Below are positions 53,348 to 64,000 of a stretch of DNA of 64,000 bases, piece by piece. The notes under the pieces are model-generated. The model was not told where the DNA came from and did no database searches. It saw nothing but the letters and a program-made list of their open reading frames with translations. This DNA comes from Agarophyton chilense. Its lineage: Eukaryota; Rhodophyta; Florideophyceae; Gracilariales; Gracilariaceae. Every line of letters begins with the position of its first letter. The first letter of the stretch is position 1. The position numbers were made by a program, and so were the translations under genes. The stretch spans positions 992,001 to 1,056,000 of the forward strand of contig JARGXX010000088.1 in the NCBI GenBank assembly GCA_030374765.1, written 5' to 3'.

Positions 53348-54119
53348 GTAGGCTAAAGGTTAGAAACTTTGACTTTCTGTTGGATAATTTTCACTTGTAA
53401 TAGTTTTTCAGCTTTTCTACTTCTATGCTATCTAAAAGTGACTGTAAAGCGGTTCACATAACTTATCGGAAATAACAATAACACTGCAATTATTGCTCAA
53501 AACTTTTCAACTTTTTGGACTTTTACAGGAAATACCAAAAAGGGGATTATCCGATGTTAATGCCTTGTTCTTCAATGTTGAAATAGATGATAAATGGTGC
53601 AAGAAGGCAAATTTCAGGTGGAATAATATATTTCGTATTTTATGCACATGCGTGTTCCAATTTGGAATCACTTACAGACAGCAAGGCAAGTGCTGCATAG
53701 AGAAGGACGTCCGAATCGACGAAGCTTTCGTTGGATACTCTTCTACCGCAAAGTAGGACGTCCGAATCGACGAAGCTTTCGTTGGATACTCTTCTACCGC
53801 AAAGTATGACGTCCGAAGCGTCACAATGCCGTGGCTTCTCACGGTTTTACGCGAAGCGGATATACGTAGTAGTAATTGATAGTTACATTAAAATCACACC
53901 ATGGATCTCCATAAAAGCGAGCGCCGAGGCGGCAAAAATCAACGACCAAAAAAGGCCCACCTAGACGCTCAACAACTGCTTACAATTTTACTGAAAGGTT
54001 ATGGGTACCAGACCTTGGACTTGCGCTGTCGCTCCAACTTCCTATCGTTATCTTCGCCGTCGCTATCTTTGAAGGGGATCTCTCAGGAAGGGTTTTAGCC
54101 TTCTACCGTCCGCCTGTAA
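53348..54119. other. Region between element B and copia D
   Basis: No gene. It contains a 51-bp tandem duplication (53705-53806). A sequence near 54001 (TTATGGGTACCAGACC) resembles a copia primer-binding site, so part of this interval is probably the 5' LTR and leader of copia D, but I could not fix its limits. Confidence 0.35.
53705..53806. repeat. 51-bp perfect tandem duplication plus partial third unit
   Basis: Units 53705-53755 and 53756-53806 are identical apart from the junction; a third partial copy (GACGTCCGAAGCG) follows. 51 bp keeps a reading frame. Confidence 0.85.
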
Positions 54120-55915
54120 AGCCGTTTCTGATACTAATCTGACGAGCAATTTCAGAGCCAGAAAAGGCGCGTATCAACCCCTTGAAGGATGGTCAGGACT
54201 TTTCAATATGGATAATTCGCATAGAGGCAGTCTTTGACGCCAAAGGAATTAATGAAGCGTTAGAATATGACCAAAATCCGTACAAAGATAGCATAGAACG
54301 TGCCAAATTTCTACAAAATCAGAAGAAGGCTAGTGGAATTATTGTATCGGCGTTCTAAAACGAAGCTCTTCGGATTGTACGAAGCAGTGTTCAGCACCAT
54401 TTCACAATGAAGAAGAAACTCGGTGAACGCTATGATTCGAGGGCAGCAGCTTCAAGAATCGCGAAGATGACAGAACGAATATCGCTTTGCTGCAGTTTTG
54501 TAAAGAACGATGTTGGAAAACACGTAGATCGCATGGGTGCAACCTTAGAGAAGCTGGAAGAAATGAACACAAGTATCCCACCGGAACTAGAAATTGCTAT
54601 CTTAATCGCCTCTATAGATGCTTCAGAGCTCATACCGGTCACTGCAGCCTTTGAAACCCTCCCAAACGAATCTGCCACTTGGGAAACAATCTCTGCAAGG
54701 CTCATCAAAGAACAGCAGTTGGTGAGGGCGAACCATAAACGTCTTGAAAAATTGCAGACAGCAAAACTGTTCTGCCACATATGCTCATGGAAAGGGCACA
54801 CTACTGAAAGGTGTTGGCTCAACCCCCGTAATCCATAGAACAGAATTAACTCTACGGAGAAGATTAGGAACGTCCGAAAATAAGACGGAAATAACAATTC
54901 CAGACACACAAAAATGGCCGACAGAGCCAAATAATCGGACCAGAAGAAGGTCAGGGCAGCTGCAGCCCAAGTCATGAGCATGTATCCACTACGCAAGGAT
55001 GTCTGGATGCTTGACTCGGGAACAACCAGTCATATGACCACGAATGATGAAACACTATTTGATGTGGAAAACTGTGTCGTACCTATTCCTCTTGTAGAGA
55101 ACTCTATTGTACACGCCACAAACAGAGGAACCAGAACCAGAATCGTCCAGTGGACTGCATATGGAATCACGACAGATGTAAATCTTAGTGAGACACTCTG
55201 CACAACTGATCTTGCCATGAATCTTCTTTCTGTCTCAGCATTGACTGAAAAGAATTTTGCAGTACTCTTCACAGCAAGCCAAGCGACATTATTTGATCAG
55301 AGTGACGGATTAAAACCCATTGAAGTGGCTCCCAAAGACAAAGAAGGACTGTACAACACTGGAAAGCCTCTAAAGCAGGGCAATAATTGTGAAAATGATC
55401 ATGCTCTGACTTTAGCGATGAAGAGTTAAATAGAAGAATCTGATGTTGAATACTTCAGTAGCGGCTCCTTAGAAGGTGAAACAGATTCTGAATACTTTGA
55501 CGAGGAGTTGATCACTTCAGATAGTGAGAATTCAGACTACGACAGCTGCAATCTTACAGCTCTGCTCGAGGAAATTATAGAAGGATGTGATTCAAGCAAT
55601 CACGATCTAGGAATCTCGGAAGATTCCGTACACCTAAAGAATGGCAGCGATGGAGAAGAAGACTTCATGGCAAAGGACAAACTTGCAGATGTTAATCATG
55701 TTAAGGAGAGTTCTCCTTCGAAATCACTGTTAGTTGCTGAGATCTGGCAGAACCGGCTAGGTCACGCATGTTCGGAAAAGAATGTCAGTCGCCTAATTGA
55801 TCAAGAAATTCTTCCTAAGGCGAATCTGTCAAATAACGAATGTGGTTCATGTACTGTATCAAACTACCGTCGCTCGTACCTTGGATGCCTCACTAAGACC
55901 ACTGCTCCATCGTAA
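54120..55915 (+). pseudogene. Ty1/copia element D, 5' part (Gag, protease, pre-integrase)
   Basis: Plus-strand frames read Gag (LKDGQDFSIWIIRIEAVFDA; ISARLIKEQQLVRANHKRLE), a canonical zinc knuckle CHICSWKGHTTERC, the protease loop WMLDSGTTSHMT (intact D-S-G) and the pre-integrase region IWQNRLGHACSEKNVSRLI. Stops fall at about 54356, 54836 and 55427. The sequence is cut at about 55920 by gypsy element E, so integrase, RT and the 3' LTR are missing here. It is a different copy and probably a different family from copia C. Confidence 0.82.
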
Positions 55916-55920
55916 CGCAA

Positions 55921-56356
55921 TGACTGGTTGGTCAGCGTACGGGTCTCGACCGGTGGTAGCGTGGTAGAGCGGGTCCTAAGGTTCGAATCCTTGACGGCGG
56001 CACTCCCAGAGTACTTTGTTCAGTGGGCTGGCGTTTACTTCGTAGTCCTACAGGTTGGAGCTACGGAAACGATGGCTTGAAGACCAAATGGTGGAACTAA
56101 TATACCAAAGAGGGTTAATTAGTATCCTAACGGTGCCTACCGTACTCTAAGGGAGAAGCGTCACTCGAGCCAAGTAAATAGTACTGGCGAGGCGCTGAGA
56201 TCTCCCTGGCACTGTAATGGTATTCTATTACACTAATTAAAAATAATGAATAATCTACATGAGTCTACCAGACGTCGACCCGTCCACGTGTCATCTGCAA
56301 GATCCTTCAGGGCCCGGCGGCTTACAGGGCTCAACGGTTATCGGTGCTCCGTCACA
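55921..56356 (-). repeat. Element E 3' LTR
   Basis: Left end TGACTGG, right end CCGTCACA; in minus orientation it starts TGTGACGG right after the polypurine tract AAAGAGGGAGATA (complement of 56357-56369). The same tract/LTR junction type is found in family P. The left limit is inferred from the TG/CA ends and the break of copia D; only one LTR is in the window. Confidence 0.65.
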
Positions 56357-56383
56357 TATCTCCCTCTTTAGGATTCGACGGTC

Positions 56384-58906
56384 ATGGCGAAGTCCAACCT
56401 GCCTCACACCTTCCTGGGGGTCTGGCTGCCACTGGACCTATGGGTGAGCCTCCAATCTTGCCTTCGGGGTCGGAACGTCGTGACTATCAGAGTCGTAGTG
56501 GCCTATACACGAGCGGTGCCGTACCAGACATGTCGATTTCTTATGACCAATCCGGGTGTTAGTTGCTCTCGTTACCAGTGGGCGCGACGGGGCGTCGCGT
56601 GGCCTTCATCCCCGGGGTACCAGTGTGTATGAGCTGACCGTTGGCGTCAGATTGGCAATCAGTTCATCAAAGTTACTGTACGCGCACCGGGGGGGGGAGG
56701 TGGTTCCTAACCGCTTTTCCTATCCTTCGCTATTCCTTTGGCGACTCTACGCACGTCGTCCACAGTGAACGACGGTGCGCGCTTCGTTCATTCGGGGTCA
56801 CACCGGTCATCCTGCCCGATTCGGTTGCATCCTCTTTCCTTCCCGTCGCGGTATTCCTTTATTGGTCGCCCGCGGTGCCGCAATCGCCTTGTAAGCCCGT
56901 CGGATACGGCAATCTCCCTCCGTACTTTGTCACTTCCGTCGGTTTTTCTATCCATTTCCCGGCGGACCAGACTCCGGGCAGCGGCACCATGGCTTCGAAC
57001 AACCAAGCAGAGAGCTTCTCTGGATACAAAGTGGCTTATGAGCGCCCAGGGGACCGCTACGACCATACCATCGTACGAAATCCGCGGGCAGTGCGTCATG
57101 CCATTCTGCCGTATTCTGTGGAAGAATACCAGCGGTTTTTTCATATGTATCTCGATGCCCGAAGGTTTGCCAAGATTACCAACTACCGGAGGGGCAGCCA
57201 GAACGCGCGCAGTGTCTCGTGAAATAACCAGTGGCTGCATTGTCCTGTGAATCCACGTTCGGCGACACGCTGTCGCACCCTCATCCAAGCGAACATGCCG
57301 TACGTCTGCTGCGAAGAAGTATCCAAATACCGGTTCAGTGTGAAAAAACTCTTTTCCGACCTATACACGGATTTTATCTCGCCTCTTGTGCGATTGCCTC
57401 CCCGAGGGTCACAACCTCTTGGCTCTTATGTGCTTCTGGCTCCCGTATGACTGCCTGTTATGGATATCCAACCGGGTCTATTGGAACGAGAAGCACGAGC
57501 CCGATGGTCATTTGCTTCAATCCCTGGGGTTCTTCTTTTGTTGGCACCAGGTGTAGTTTCACCACATGAGCGCAGACAAACGTCTTCCGCTATATCTTTC
57601 GCTTCTCCACGAGGATGAGAACCAATGGGCCATTTATTTGCATGTCTCGCCGCTCCTTTTGGTTCCCACGCCGTCTGTAGTGGCGTACCAGTCGTCCCAG
57701 CTCATGGGCGATGGCAATGACCCAAGGTCGTGGCTGTCCTGGCAGGTACTCTTCGTCGATTTGGGCGTGATGTCCCTTGTGGTCTTTCTGGATACCACGA
57801 AGTACAGAATCCGCGGTAATGTCCGTTCAGAGGATTGGAGGGTGTGGTAGGATGAGAACATACCCGGTCCTCGAGGTCGCTTAATCCCACTCCCGGACAT
57901 CATGATCCGTTTCCTAAGGAATTTGGGCATCCAGAAGTTGGACTCAGTTCGACGTCGAGGAGACTGAGGCCCTTTTGCATCATTTCCTACAGGTGGAGTG
58001 GGGCAAGACTCCCGGGTTCCTTTGGTATGATCACGATACCGACTCGTCACGCCGATTCTGTTACATCCGCATAGTCGGAACGACGCTCGTCCCTATCCCG
58101 CCAAGCCTTTGACGAATCAACCTTCGGACATTCCGAGGCGTCATGTGCCCGACTATTCTTTATGTGGAAGCCACGCCGTTGGTTCCTGCTGGTATGTCCG
58201 ATGGAGAATACTTTGGTGAAGATCCATAAGTCCTACCCGTAGAGGGCGTTAATTCTCGGGTCGAATCCACCGTGGTATTGCCGACCGCATCTTCTCCTTC
58301 ATCTGCTCCGGGCACTGCTCCTTAGGATGTATTTTCATATGAGCCGCCCGTCGCCCAAGTGGACATCCCTTCTGGCGAGGTTACAATCGAAGCCGAAAGT
58401 TCTGTGGGTGATGCCCTGGCCCAAATGTCCACTGAGGGCGTCGAAATCGCTCCGTTCTCTCCGTTGCCTCACTTTCTTGCTTCAGTCACGGCTGCGGCTT
58501 CAGATCTCCGTCATGTCTGCCGTGCCGTTATTATTACGGCCTCAATGGACATTGCGACAGTCCTGAGGGAAGTTTGCTCCTGGGCATGTCACTCAGCGCG
58601 CTACGACGCGGTCGTCCAACAGGGTCAGGACACGAAGACTGCCATGGTCAATTTCCTGCAGCAGAATGTCCAAGTGATGTCCCAGAGGGTCACTGCCGAC
58701 TTGAATGCCCGGTATGGTCTAAATGTGAGCGACCGGGAGGCTTAGGAGGTGATAATAGTTTCTCAGGTGAATCTCCGCCGAAGAAGCGTGCTCGGCTCGC
58801 TGGGGACGGTCCTAGTGGTCCAGTTCGCTGCTCGGGTGACCCTAGTCCCGGTATCGCTCCTACAGGTTCTAATAAGGACGACGGAGCTACTTCTTCGCCG
58901 CCCTAG
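56384..58906 (+). pseudogene. Element E accessory ORF region, antisense to pol
   Basis: Plus-strand coding-like segments in changing frames. From the Met at 56989 (MASNNQAESFSGYKVAYERP) to 57450 one frame is interrupted only by a TGA at 57220 (after RRGSQNARSVS). Further segments lie at 57566-57850, about 58143-58250 (MSDGEYFGEDP) and 58359-58745 (FLASVTAAASDLRHVCRAVI, FLQQNVQVMSQRVTADLN). The final tail has a nuclear-localisation-like PPKKRARL (to 58906). Tentative similarity to the family P accessory ORF: QANMPYVCCEE against RANFQYAIHDE, an acidic SD-x-Y-x-G-x-D patch, and an Arg-rich stretch just before the first stop. No known domain. Confidence 0.5.
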
Positions 58907-58984
58907 TGAGTCCTGTTGGTGTTTCGAGCGCTTCCACGAACCTTGAGAACATTGTGAGGGCTGTTTTACCTCTGTTAGTTGTGA

Positions 58985-58994
58985 AATAAATAAA
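58985..58994 (+). promoter_or_regulatory. Overlapping polyadenylation signals after the element E accessory ORF
   Basis: AATAAATAAA on the plus strand about 80 bp after the accessory ORF stop. It suggests a plus-strand transcript ends here, between the convergent genes. Confidence 0.55.
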
Positions 58995-59026
58995 TTCTTG
59001 TGCTTTCCCAAGGTCGTTCTTGTATC

Positions 59027-60790
59027 TCAAACGTGCGTGCCCCGGGATGGCTTCCGATCTTGAGAGCGTTGCCAGTCTTCCACAGGTGTCTCCGAGGACG
59101 GGCTTTGTTCCCTGATGCGGGGGCTCGGCCAAACCGTCGTGCTCCGGCGAACAGACGCCTCGGGAGGCGTTTCGAGAGGCGTTCTGGTATTATACGGGCC
59201 AATGGTTGCCCTCTCTTGAAGGCTGTGCTCCATGCTGCTGATTCTGCGCCAATAGCGGGCGATAAAGCTGGCCGAAATTGTTTGAGGCTCTTGCCAACTG
59301 TCTTCGTCAGGTGCGCAGCCGAACCAACGGACGCGGTAGCGCATAGTTCTATCTTCTTCCCGAACGGCGGAGATGATGCGCTCAATCGCAAATTCCGGTG
59401 GGTCTTCATTCTTTGGAAAGAGAGTGTGGTCCAGAGGGTCGAATCCATTGGAGTCAGTTGGGAGAGATGGGTCATAGTAGTTGGCGTTGACCATCGGGTC
59501 CGTGAGGCTAATCGAGTCCGCGGGAACTGCCTTAGGGGGTGTGGAGACTTGAGCGTCGACCTGAGATCGTTGCGATTCCGTTGGGCCAGGGGGCTGGGAC
59601 TTTGGCGATGCAGGGGAGCTGGGGGCTGGTGACCCCCGGTCAATAGATACAGTGTCCAGGGGGCCGTCAATTAGTAACGTGAGGGCGTGTTCATTGGCGC
59701 TTAGGACTTTTTATGGTCCCGTAAGGCGGGGTAAGAGCTTCGGCGTAGTTTCCTCGAGTTCCTCACTGTCCTTCGGTGGCCGGTCCAGGTAAACAAGGTC
59801 TCCTTTCCCAAAGGTCGGTGTGTTCCAAAAGGCTTTATCAAAATTGACCTTGTAAAGCCGTTGGGATTCGGTCAGTACAGTTCTAACCGATTGGATAATG
59901 CGGTCGATGCGTCGGCGCGAGTAGCACTTTGCCTGGGTCGGAGTCATCCCTGCGGTCATGTCCTGGGTTTTGATAGACTGCTGAAGGTCAACAGCTATCG
60001 GCAGCGGCAATCTCGTTAGCGTTAAGTCGAAAGGCGTTGTCCTCGTGGAGGCCTGCACCTGCTTGTTGTAGGAATACACCACTGGCTCAATGTATTCGTC
60101 CCACTCGAATTGGTGCTCCGATACGTATTGTTCCAATCGGTCTAGAAGGGTGCGGTTGAAGCGTTTGGCTTCTCAATTAGTTTACGGGTGATACGCCGTG
60201 GTGGTCAAATGTTTGGCACCTAAGGTAGCACAAACGTGTGAGAAGACTTTTGATTCAAACTGGCTGCCGTTATCCGTAAGGAGGTATAGTGGCATGCCAT
60301 ATGGATATACCCAGTGGGACAAGAAGGCCGTGGCGACATCCGTGGCCGTTGTCTTTCCTAGGGTTAGGGGTCGGGTAAGTTTGGTAGACCTATCGGTTGT
60401 AACCAAAACAAACCGTTTCCCATGGGACGACTTAGGAAAACGCCCAAGTATATCCATTGCGACAAATTCCATCGGACCTGCAGCGGGGCAGAGCTTCAAT
60501 TTGGCCTGATGGTTGGCGCGAGACCCTCAGATTTGTGCGCAAGATGTACAGTTCCGTGCGGTTTGCCATAGGTACTGCGCCATCGGTGGCCAGTAGAAAA
60601 ACTTCCTTAGGGTCTGGTACATTCGTCGGCCGTCAGGGTGACCAGTCAAATGAGGGAAATGGGCGAGGTATAGAAATCTTTCCCTTAGTGAACTTGGTAT
60701 TACCTGTTGGAGTGCGCCATCCAGCGGTGAGCGGCGACACATTAGTCTAAATAGGCCATAGTCGAATAGACATGCAGGGGTTTTTACCAA
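59027..60790 (-). pseudogene. Element E integrase and chromodomain
   Basis: H2C2 region (LAHFPHLTGHPDGRR; CTSCAQI), core (FVAMDILGRFPKSSHGK; LLTDNGSQFESKVF), then YHP, TAA, TN, TGA, EAKRFNRTLL at about 60.14-60.19 kb, and a C-terminal chromodomain at 59027-59494 (YRVRWFGCAPDEDSWQEP). First two Asp residues kept. The last catalytic Glu is Lys (EAKRFN), as in family P. Both stops can arise by single substitutions from the canonical YHPQTNGQ. Confidence 0.82.
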
Positions 60791-60849
60791 TTGGGCTGTT
60801 TCCTTGCAGTACTAGTCTTCGAGCTGCGCCCGTAGGAGTTTCTCAATAG

Positions 60850-61335
60850 TTATAGGGAGGAGCTTTTTTCCTCCGGGGCTATTGTGTCAACCTGAGGTGG
60901 TATCGAATTGAGCGGTACTGTCTCCCAGTCCAATAGGTATACTTCGTTCTTCCTTACCTCAGGATCATCCGAATGGACATTACACATAAGCACATCCATT
61001 TCCGTATAGTCCTGGGATCCATCGTCTGTAAAGGGGGTAGGAATTAGGTCTTCCAATGGAGTGTCATCAGTTCCGTCGGTAATGATTCGCGACCGGGCAT
61101 CTGCTGCCCGGTGCTTGATGCCTGGCCTATAGGTTATCTCGTAGTCATATTCTGAGAGCCTGATGCGCCACCTAGCGAGGCGACTTGATGCATCGGTCAT
61201 ATTGAGTAACCAGCGGAGTGAATCGTGGTCTGTCCTAATGGTAAACCTAGTTCCCTCGAGGTATGGACGGGGTGTCGATACGGACCATACGATGGCTAGA
61301 CATAACTTTTCGGTAGAACTGTAGTTTCGCTCCAC
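60850..61335 (-). pseudogene. Element E RNase H
   Basis: The minus-strand frame reads NYSSTEKLCLAIVWSV, FTIRTDHDSLRWLLNMTD and ITYRPGIKHRAADARSRI. This is the C-terminal RNase H part and linker to integrase. The upstream half (LDTDASDVQVGCALLQ) is in the neighbouring frame segment at about 61.4 kb. Confidence 0.82.
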
Positions 61336-61392
61336 GCTGGTTAGCGTTCTGCTCCAGTAGCCAATAGGCCGATAGTCCTTCGGTGACTCCTG

Positions 61393-62860
61393 TTACTGTA
61401 GCAGTGCACAACCCACTTGGACATCAGAGGCATCTGTGTCCAGGACGAAAGGCCTATTGGGATTTGATACAGCCAATATGGGTGGGTTCAGAAATTTGTT
61501 TTTTAGGGACTGAAATGCCTCGTACTGGTCATCGGTAAGAGCTTCGAACTCCGGAAGTGTTCCATTCTTCAGAATCGAGTTGAGAGGGGCCGAGATCTTG
61601 GCAAACCCTTGGACGAACTGTCGGTAAACATTGCACAAGCCCACGAAGGATCGTAGTTTCGTGTGGGTCTTAGGAGGCCTAGCCTGGCGACTCGAATTTG
61701 TGGTCCGTGTGGCCACCTTTAGCTTTCCTGGGAGGAAGACGTGACCGAGATAGTCCACTGAGGCTTGGAAGAAAGCGCATTAGCGGAGTTTCAGTGTTAT
61801 TCCAGCGTCCTGTAGGATTGTTAGCACCTTCTTCACGTGGCGAAGGTGTTCCTTTACGGTCCGTGAGAAGATTATTACGTCATCCAAATAGACCAGGGCG
61901 AACTTCCACTTGATTCTTGACAGTATGATGTCCATTACCCGTTGGAGAGTTGCTGGTGCATTCTTTAAACCAAAGGGCGTACGATTAAATCTGAACAGAC
62001 CTTCATGAGTGGTAAAGGTTGTCAGCGCTCTCGCATCTTCGGTCAAAGGTATTTGCAAATATCCGGAGTTAGCGTCCAATGTGGTAAATACGACAGCTTG
62101 GCCTAAGGAATCCAGACAGTCATCCATGCGTGATATCGGGTATGAGTCCATCTTGTTTACTGCGTTAAGCTTCGTGTAGTCGACACAAAACCTGACGGAG
62201 CCGTCTTTCTTAGCCACGAGAACCAGGGGAGTTGCCCACTCGGATTGGTTCGGAGGAGCCGGATCTATGACGTGAGCTCTGCGCATCTTGTCCATCTGGT
62301 CGGCGACAATTTCCCTACCCTTAAGGCCGGTATGGTATGGGTGCTGTAACTGTGGTCTAGCATCATCCTGAAGGTCAATGCGGTACGTAGTGGCTCTGAT
62401 TTTTCCCAATCTACCTGACCTCATGGCCTGGTTTTTTCTGAGGAGATCAAGTACCTGGGGCCTGTAGGATTCGAATTCTGCGCCGATGGCGACCGTCCCC
62501 TTCCAATATTCGACGTCCTTGTCGGGGGTTGTCGTCACAAGGTTATCCATTTGGGCCTCCACAATGACCACGGGCGTGGGTAGAGTGATGCCAATCACTG
62601 TACCTTTAGGAAAACGTACGGCTTTATCTCTGAAGTTGCTGATTGTGACCAAAAAGGACCGGCTGGGGTGGATGTCCATTAATAACTCCATTGGCCATCA
62701 AGGTAAGGTACTTCAGAACCGTTTTCTGGTGGTTCTGAATCGTTACGAAACCTAAAAACTGGGAATGGACCTGTACTGCGATTTGGGTCATCGACGGTAT
62801 TGTTTTGGCCTTGGACAGGCAAACTTTATTGGACTTCGTGCTTTCGGAGACAACCGCTCG
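61393..62860 (-). pseudogene. Element E protease-RT linker and reverse transcriptase
   Basis: The frame 62691-61780 reads the linker (ISNFRDKAVRFPKGTVIG), RFCVDYTKLNAVNKMDSY, FTTLDANSGYLQIPL and an intact catalytic box LVYLDDVIIFS. After a stop at 61780 it continues (DYLGHVFLPGKLKV; FVGLCNVYRQFVQGFAKI). The RT active site is canonical, unlike family P. The segment up to 62860 continues the protease tail on the far side of the solo LTR. Confidence 0.86.
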
Positions 62861-63525
62861 TGTAGTATCCGCTCTAACGGAGAGAGCAGACACCTGCGAT
62901 AGCGTTCGGACTGCCGATGAGTCGCTTGCGGCGAAGGAAAAGGGGAGGTAGAGCTACAACACCAGCGAGCTGGAAGTGGGGTGTAAGGCCACTACTCGCC
63001 AGCGAGGGTGAACAGTGCAACTGTAAAACGTTGATGGAACGTAGGTACGAGACGGCTCGAGAAGTGGTTGGGGGCTGACTATCTATTATAGCTCGTCCGG
63101 ATCTCCGGTTATGGAATCCTAAGCGAGGAACAGAATAGTCATGATGCCCATGTTGTCTCCTTTACTTGGAGTCAGCGCTCACCTTTGGTACAGTATATAC
63201 TGTGTGCCAGGGTGAGTGCTCAAATAAATATATAAATAATACCCAGTGGTCAGCCACTTAGCCAAACCACTGTATGGGTATGGTCCCTAATGGACTTACA
63301 TCTACAAAGGGTAGTAAAACCAGCCACGTGGATCGCCACTACATGCGCCGTTGCAAGCCACTCCACTCGTGATACCACGTGTTCCAACAATGTACCCTGC
63401 CTCCCGGCATCCTACGCGGTGTGTCGCTTCTTATCCTAGCACTGACCAGGCCACTCAGTAATGAGTTCCAAACGCGACTTTGCGACAAAGAAACCATCGG
63501 AACGCCGAAGTAGTAGAATACTACA
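62861..63525 (+). repeat. Solo LTR, family S, inserted in element E
   Basis: 665 bp, TGTAGTATC ... GAATACTACA, flanked by the duplication GCTCG (62856-62860 and 63526-63530). Same family as 33651-34317, in opposite orientation. It contains a TATA-like AGTATATACTG. Removal joins the two halves of the element E protease-RT linker. Confidence 0.92.
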
Positions 63526-63968
63526 GCTCGTTTGCGGTTAGCTTCTGGCCCTGGGGCGGAACCTGATATAGAGATGGAATGTGCGCGGTAGCACGCGACT
63601 TTCCGAAGCCCTAAATAAATGGCCTTAATGTATCGATCTATAAAGGATACCCCTAAGATTGCCTCACTGCCCAAGTTAAGATATACAAGGAACCACTTGC
63701 GAACTTTGAATTGTCCTACCTGAAGTGGTACTATCCCTTTAATGTCCATTGGTATAGATGATGCATCGGTATTCCTTGCGGTCTTCCTTGCCCGAAAGAT
63801 ATCTTGCGAACCCAGTGGGTGTAGCTTAGGATGGACCGAGTTGGGACCAGCGCCTGTGTCCAATACGGCCGTGGTCACTCGAGAGTTGTTGGAACGAAGT
63901 CCCACGGTTACTCCAACTTTGTAATTCTCTTTTCTGAGGATACAGACGGGGTCGTTACTGTGTTCCAT
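63526..63968 (-). pseudogene. Element E retropepsin-like protease
   Basis: The minus-strand frame reads TTAVLDTGAGPNSVHPKL (intact D-T-G), then VGQFKVRKWFLVYLNLG and GVSFIDRYIKAIYLGL. It ends at the solo LTR, beyond which the linker continues at 62860. The frame is open to the window edge region; gag lies outside. Confidence 0.75.
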
Positions 63969-64000
63969 TTCTGGTTCAACACGAGTGGTTCATTCTGGGT

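Larger units (their letters stand above)
55921..64000 (-). mobile_element. Ty3/gypsy retrotransposon E, ambisense layout, continues past the window
   Basis: Minus strand from the right: protease (63.97 kb), RT, RNase H, integrase, chromodomain (59.03 kb). Then a plus-strand accessory region (57.0-58.9 kb) and the 3' LTR (55921-56356). A 665-bp solo LTR (62861-63525) lies between protease and RT. Stops in RT and integrase mark decay. The 5' LTR and gag are outside. It shares the layout of family P but the sequence is diverged. Confidence 0.88.

Noticed and set aside
55950-56020. Functional tRNA gene
   Set aside because: B-box is perfect but no matching acceptor stem or room for an anticodon arm; kept only as a tRNA-like fragment.
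1-64000. CRISPR arrays, bacterial operons, rRNA genes
   Set aside because: No regularly spaced repeats, no ribosome-binding patterns and no rRNA-like sequence; introns and retroelements show a eukaryotic nuclear genome.

Overview
This is a nuclear stretch of a eukaryotic genome made mostly of transposable elements. Evidence for a eukaryote: spliceosomal introns with GTAAGT donors, AATAAA signals, chromodomain Ty3/gypsy and Ty1/copia retroelements, PIF/Harbinger and Plavaka-type DNA transposons, an ELL-like transcription elongation factor and a nucleoside diphosphate kinase gene. Short, sparse introns and this mix of elements would suit a multicellular red alga, but that is a guess; oomycetes or other algae are not excluded.

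Layout. 1-5442: Ty3/gypsy element A on the minus strand, decayed. 5443-17871: a 12.4 kb palindromic composite of a second gypsy family (P), with 0.88 kb LTRs in INVERTED orientation, about 5.4 kb arms and a 1.6 kb single-copy RT centre. 17872-28559: the gene-bearing island, with a hypothetical gene remnant (18.5-19.4 kb), an ELL homologue (20.4-21.9 kb), NDPK (23.05-23.7 kb, with a 9-nt microexon), an AT-rich terminal-inverted-repeat element (24.0-25.3 kb) and a hypothetical gene (26.1-27.6 kb). 28560-31571: a complete but mutated PIF/Harbinger transposon with TTA target duplications. 31896-53342: one gypsy element (B) with GGGAC target duplications, swollen to 21.4 kb by nested insertions. 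A copia element (32020-37644) sits in its 5' LTR and itself carries a 667-bp solo LTR (33651-34317). A 10.6 kb Plavaka-type DNA transposon (40051-50617) sits in its RT; removing it and one TA restores the RT frame. 54.1-55.9 kb: the 5' part of a second copia. 55921-64000: gypsy element E on the minus strand, running off the window, with another copy of the solo LTR (62861-63525).

Most notable. (1) The Plavaka-type transposon carries chromatin/DNA-modification cargo: a DPPY-class DNA methyltransferase joined to a SET domain, a 2OG-Fe(II) dioxygenase-like protein, two charged accessory proteins and a control region holding two long hairpins. (2) The gypsy families P and E, and possibly A, carry an extra open region on the strand opposite to pol, between the chromodomain and the 3' LTR, giving an ambisense layout. 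(3) The inverted-LTR palindrome. (4) The NDPK catalytic histidine codon is split across a 9-nt microexon junction.

Almost all retroelement frames contain stops or frameshifts and read as pseudogenes. The host genes and the Plavaka transposase look intact. All assignments rest on reading motifs by eye; no database search was possible.
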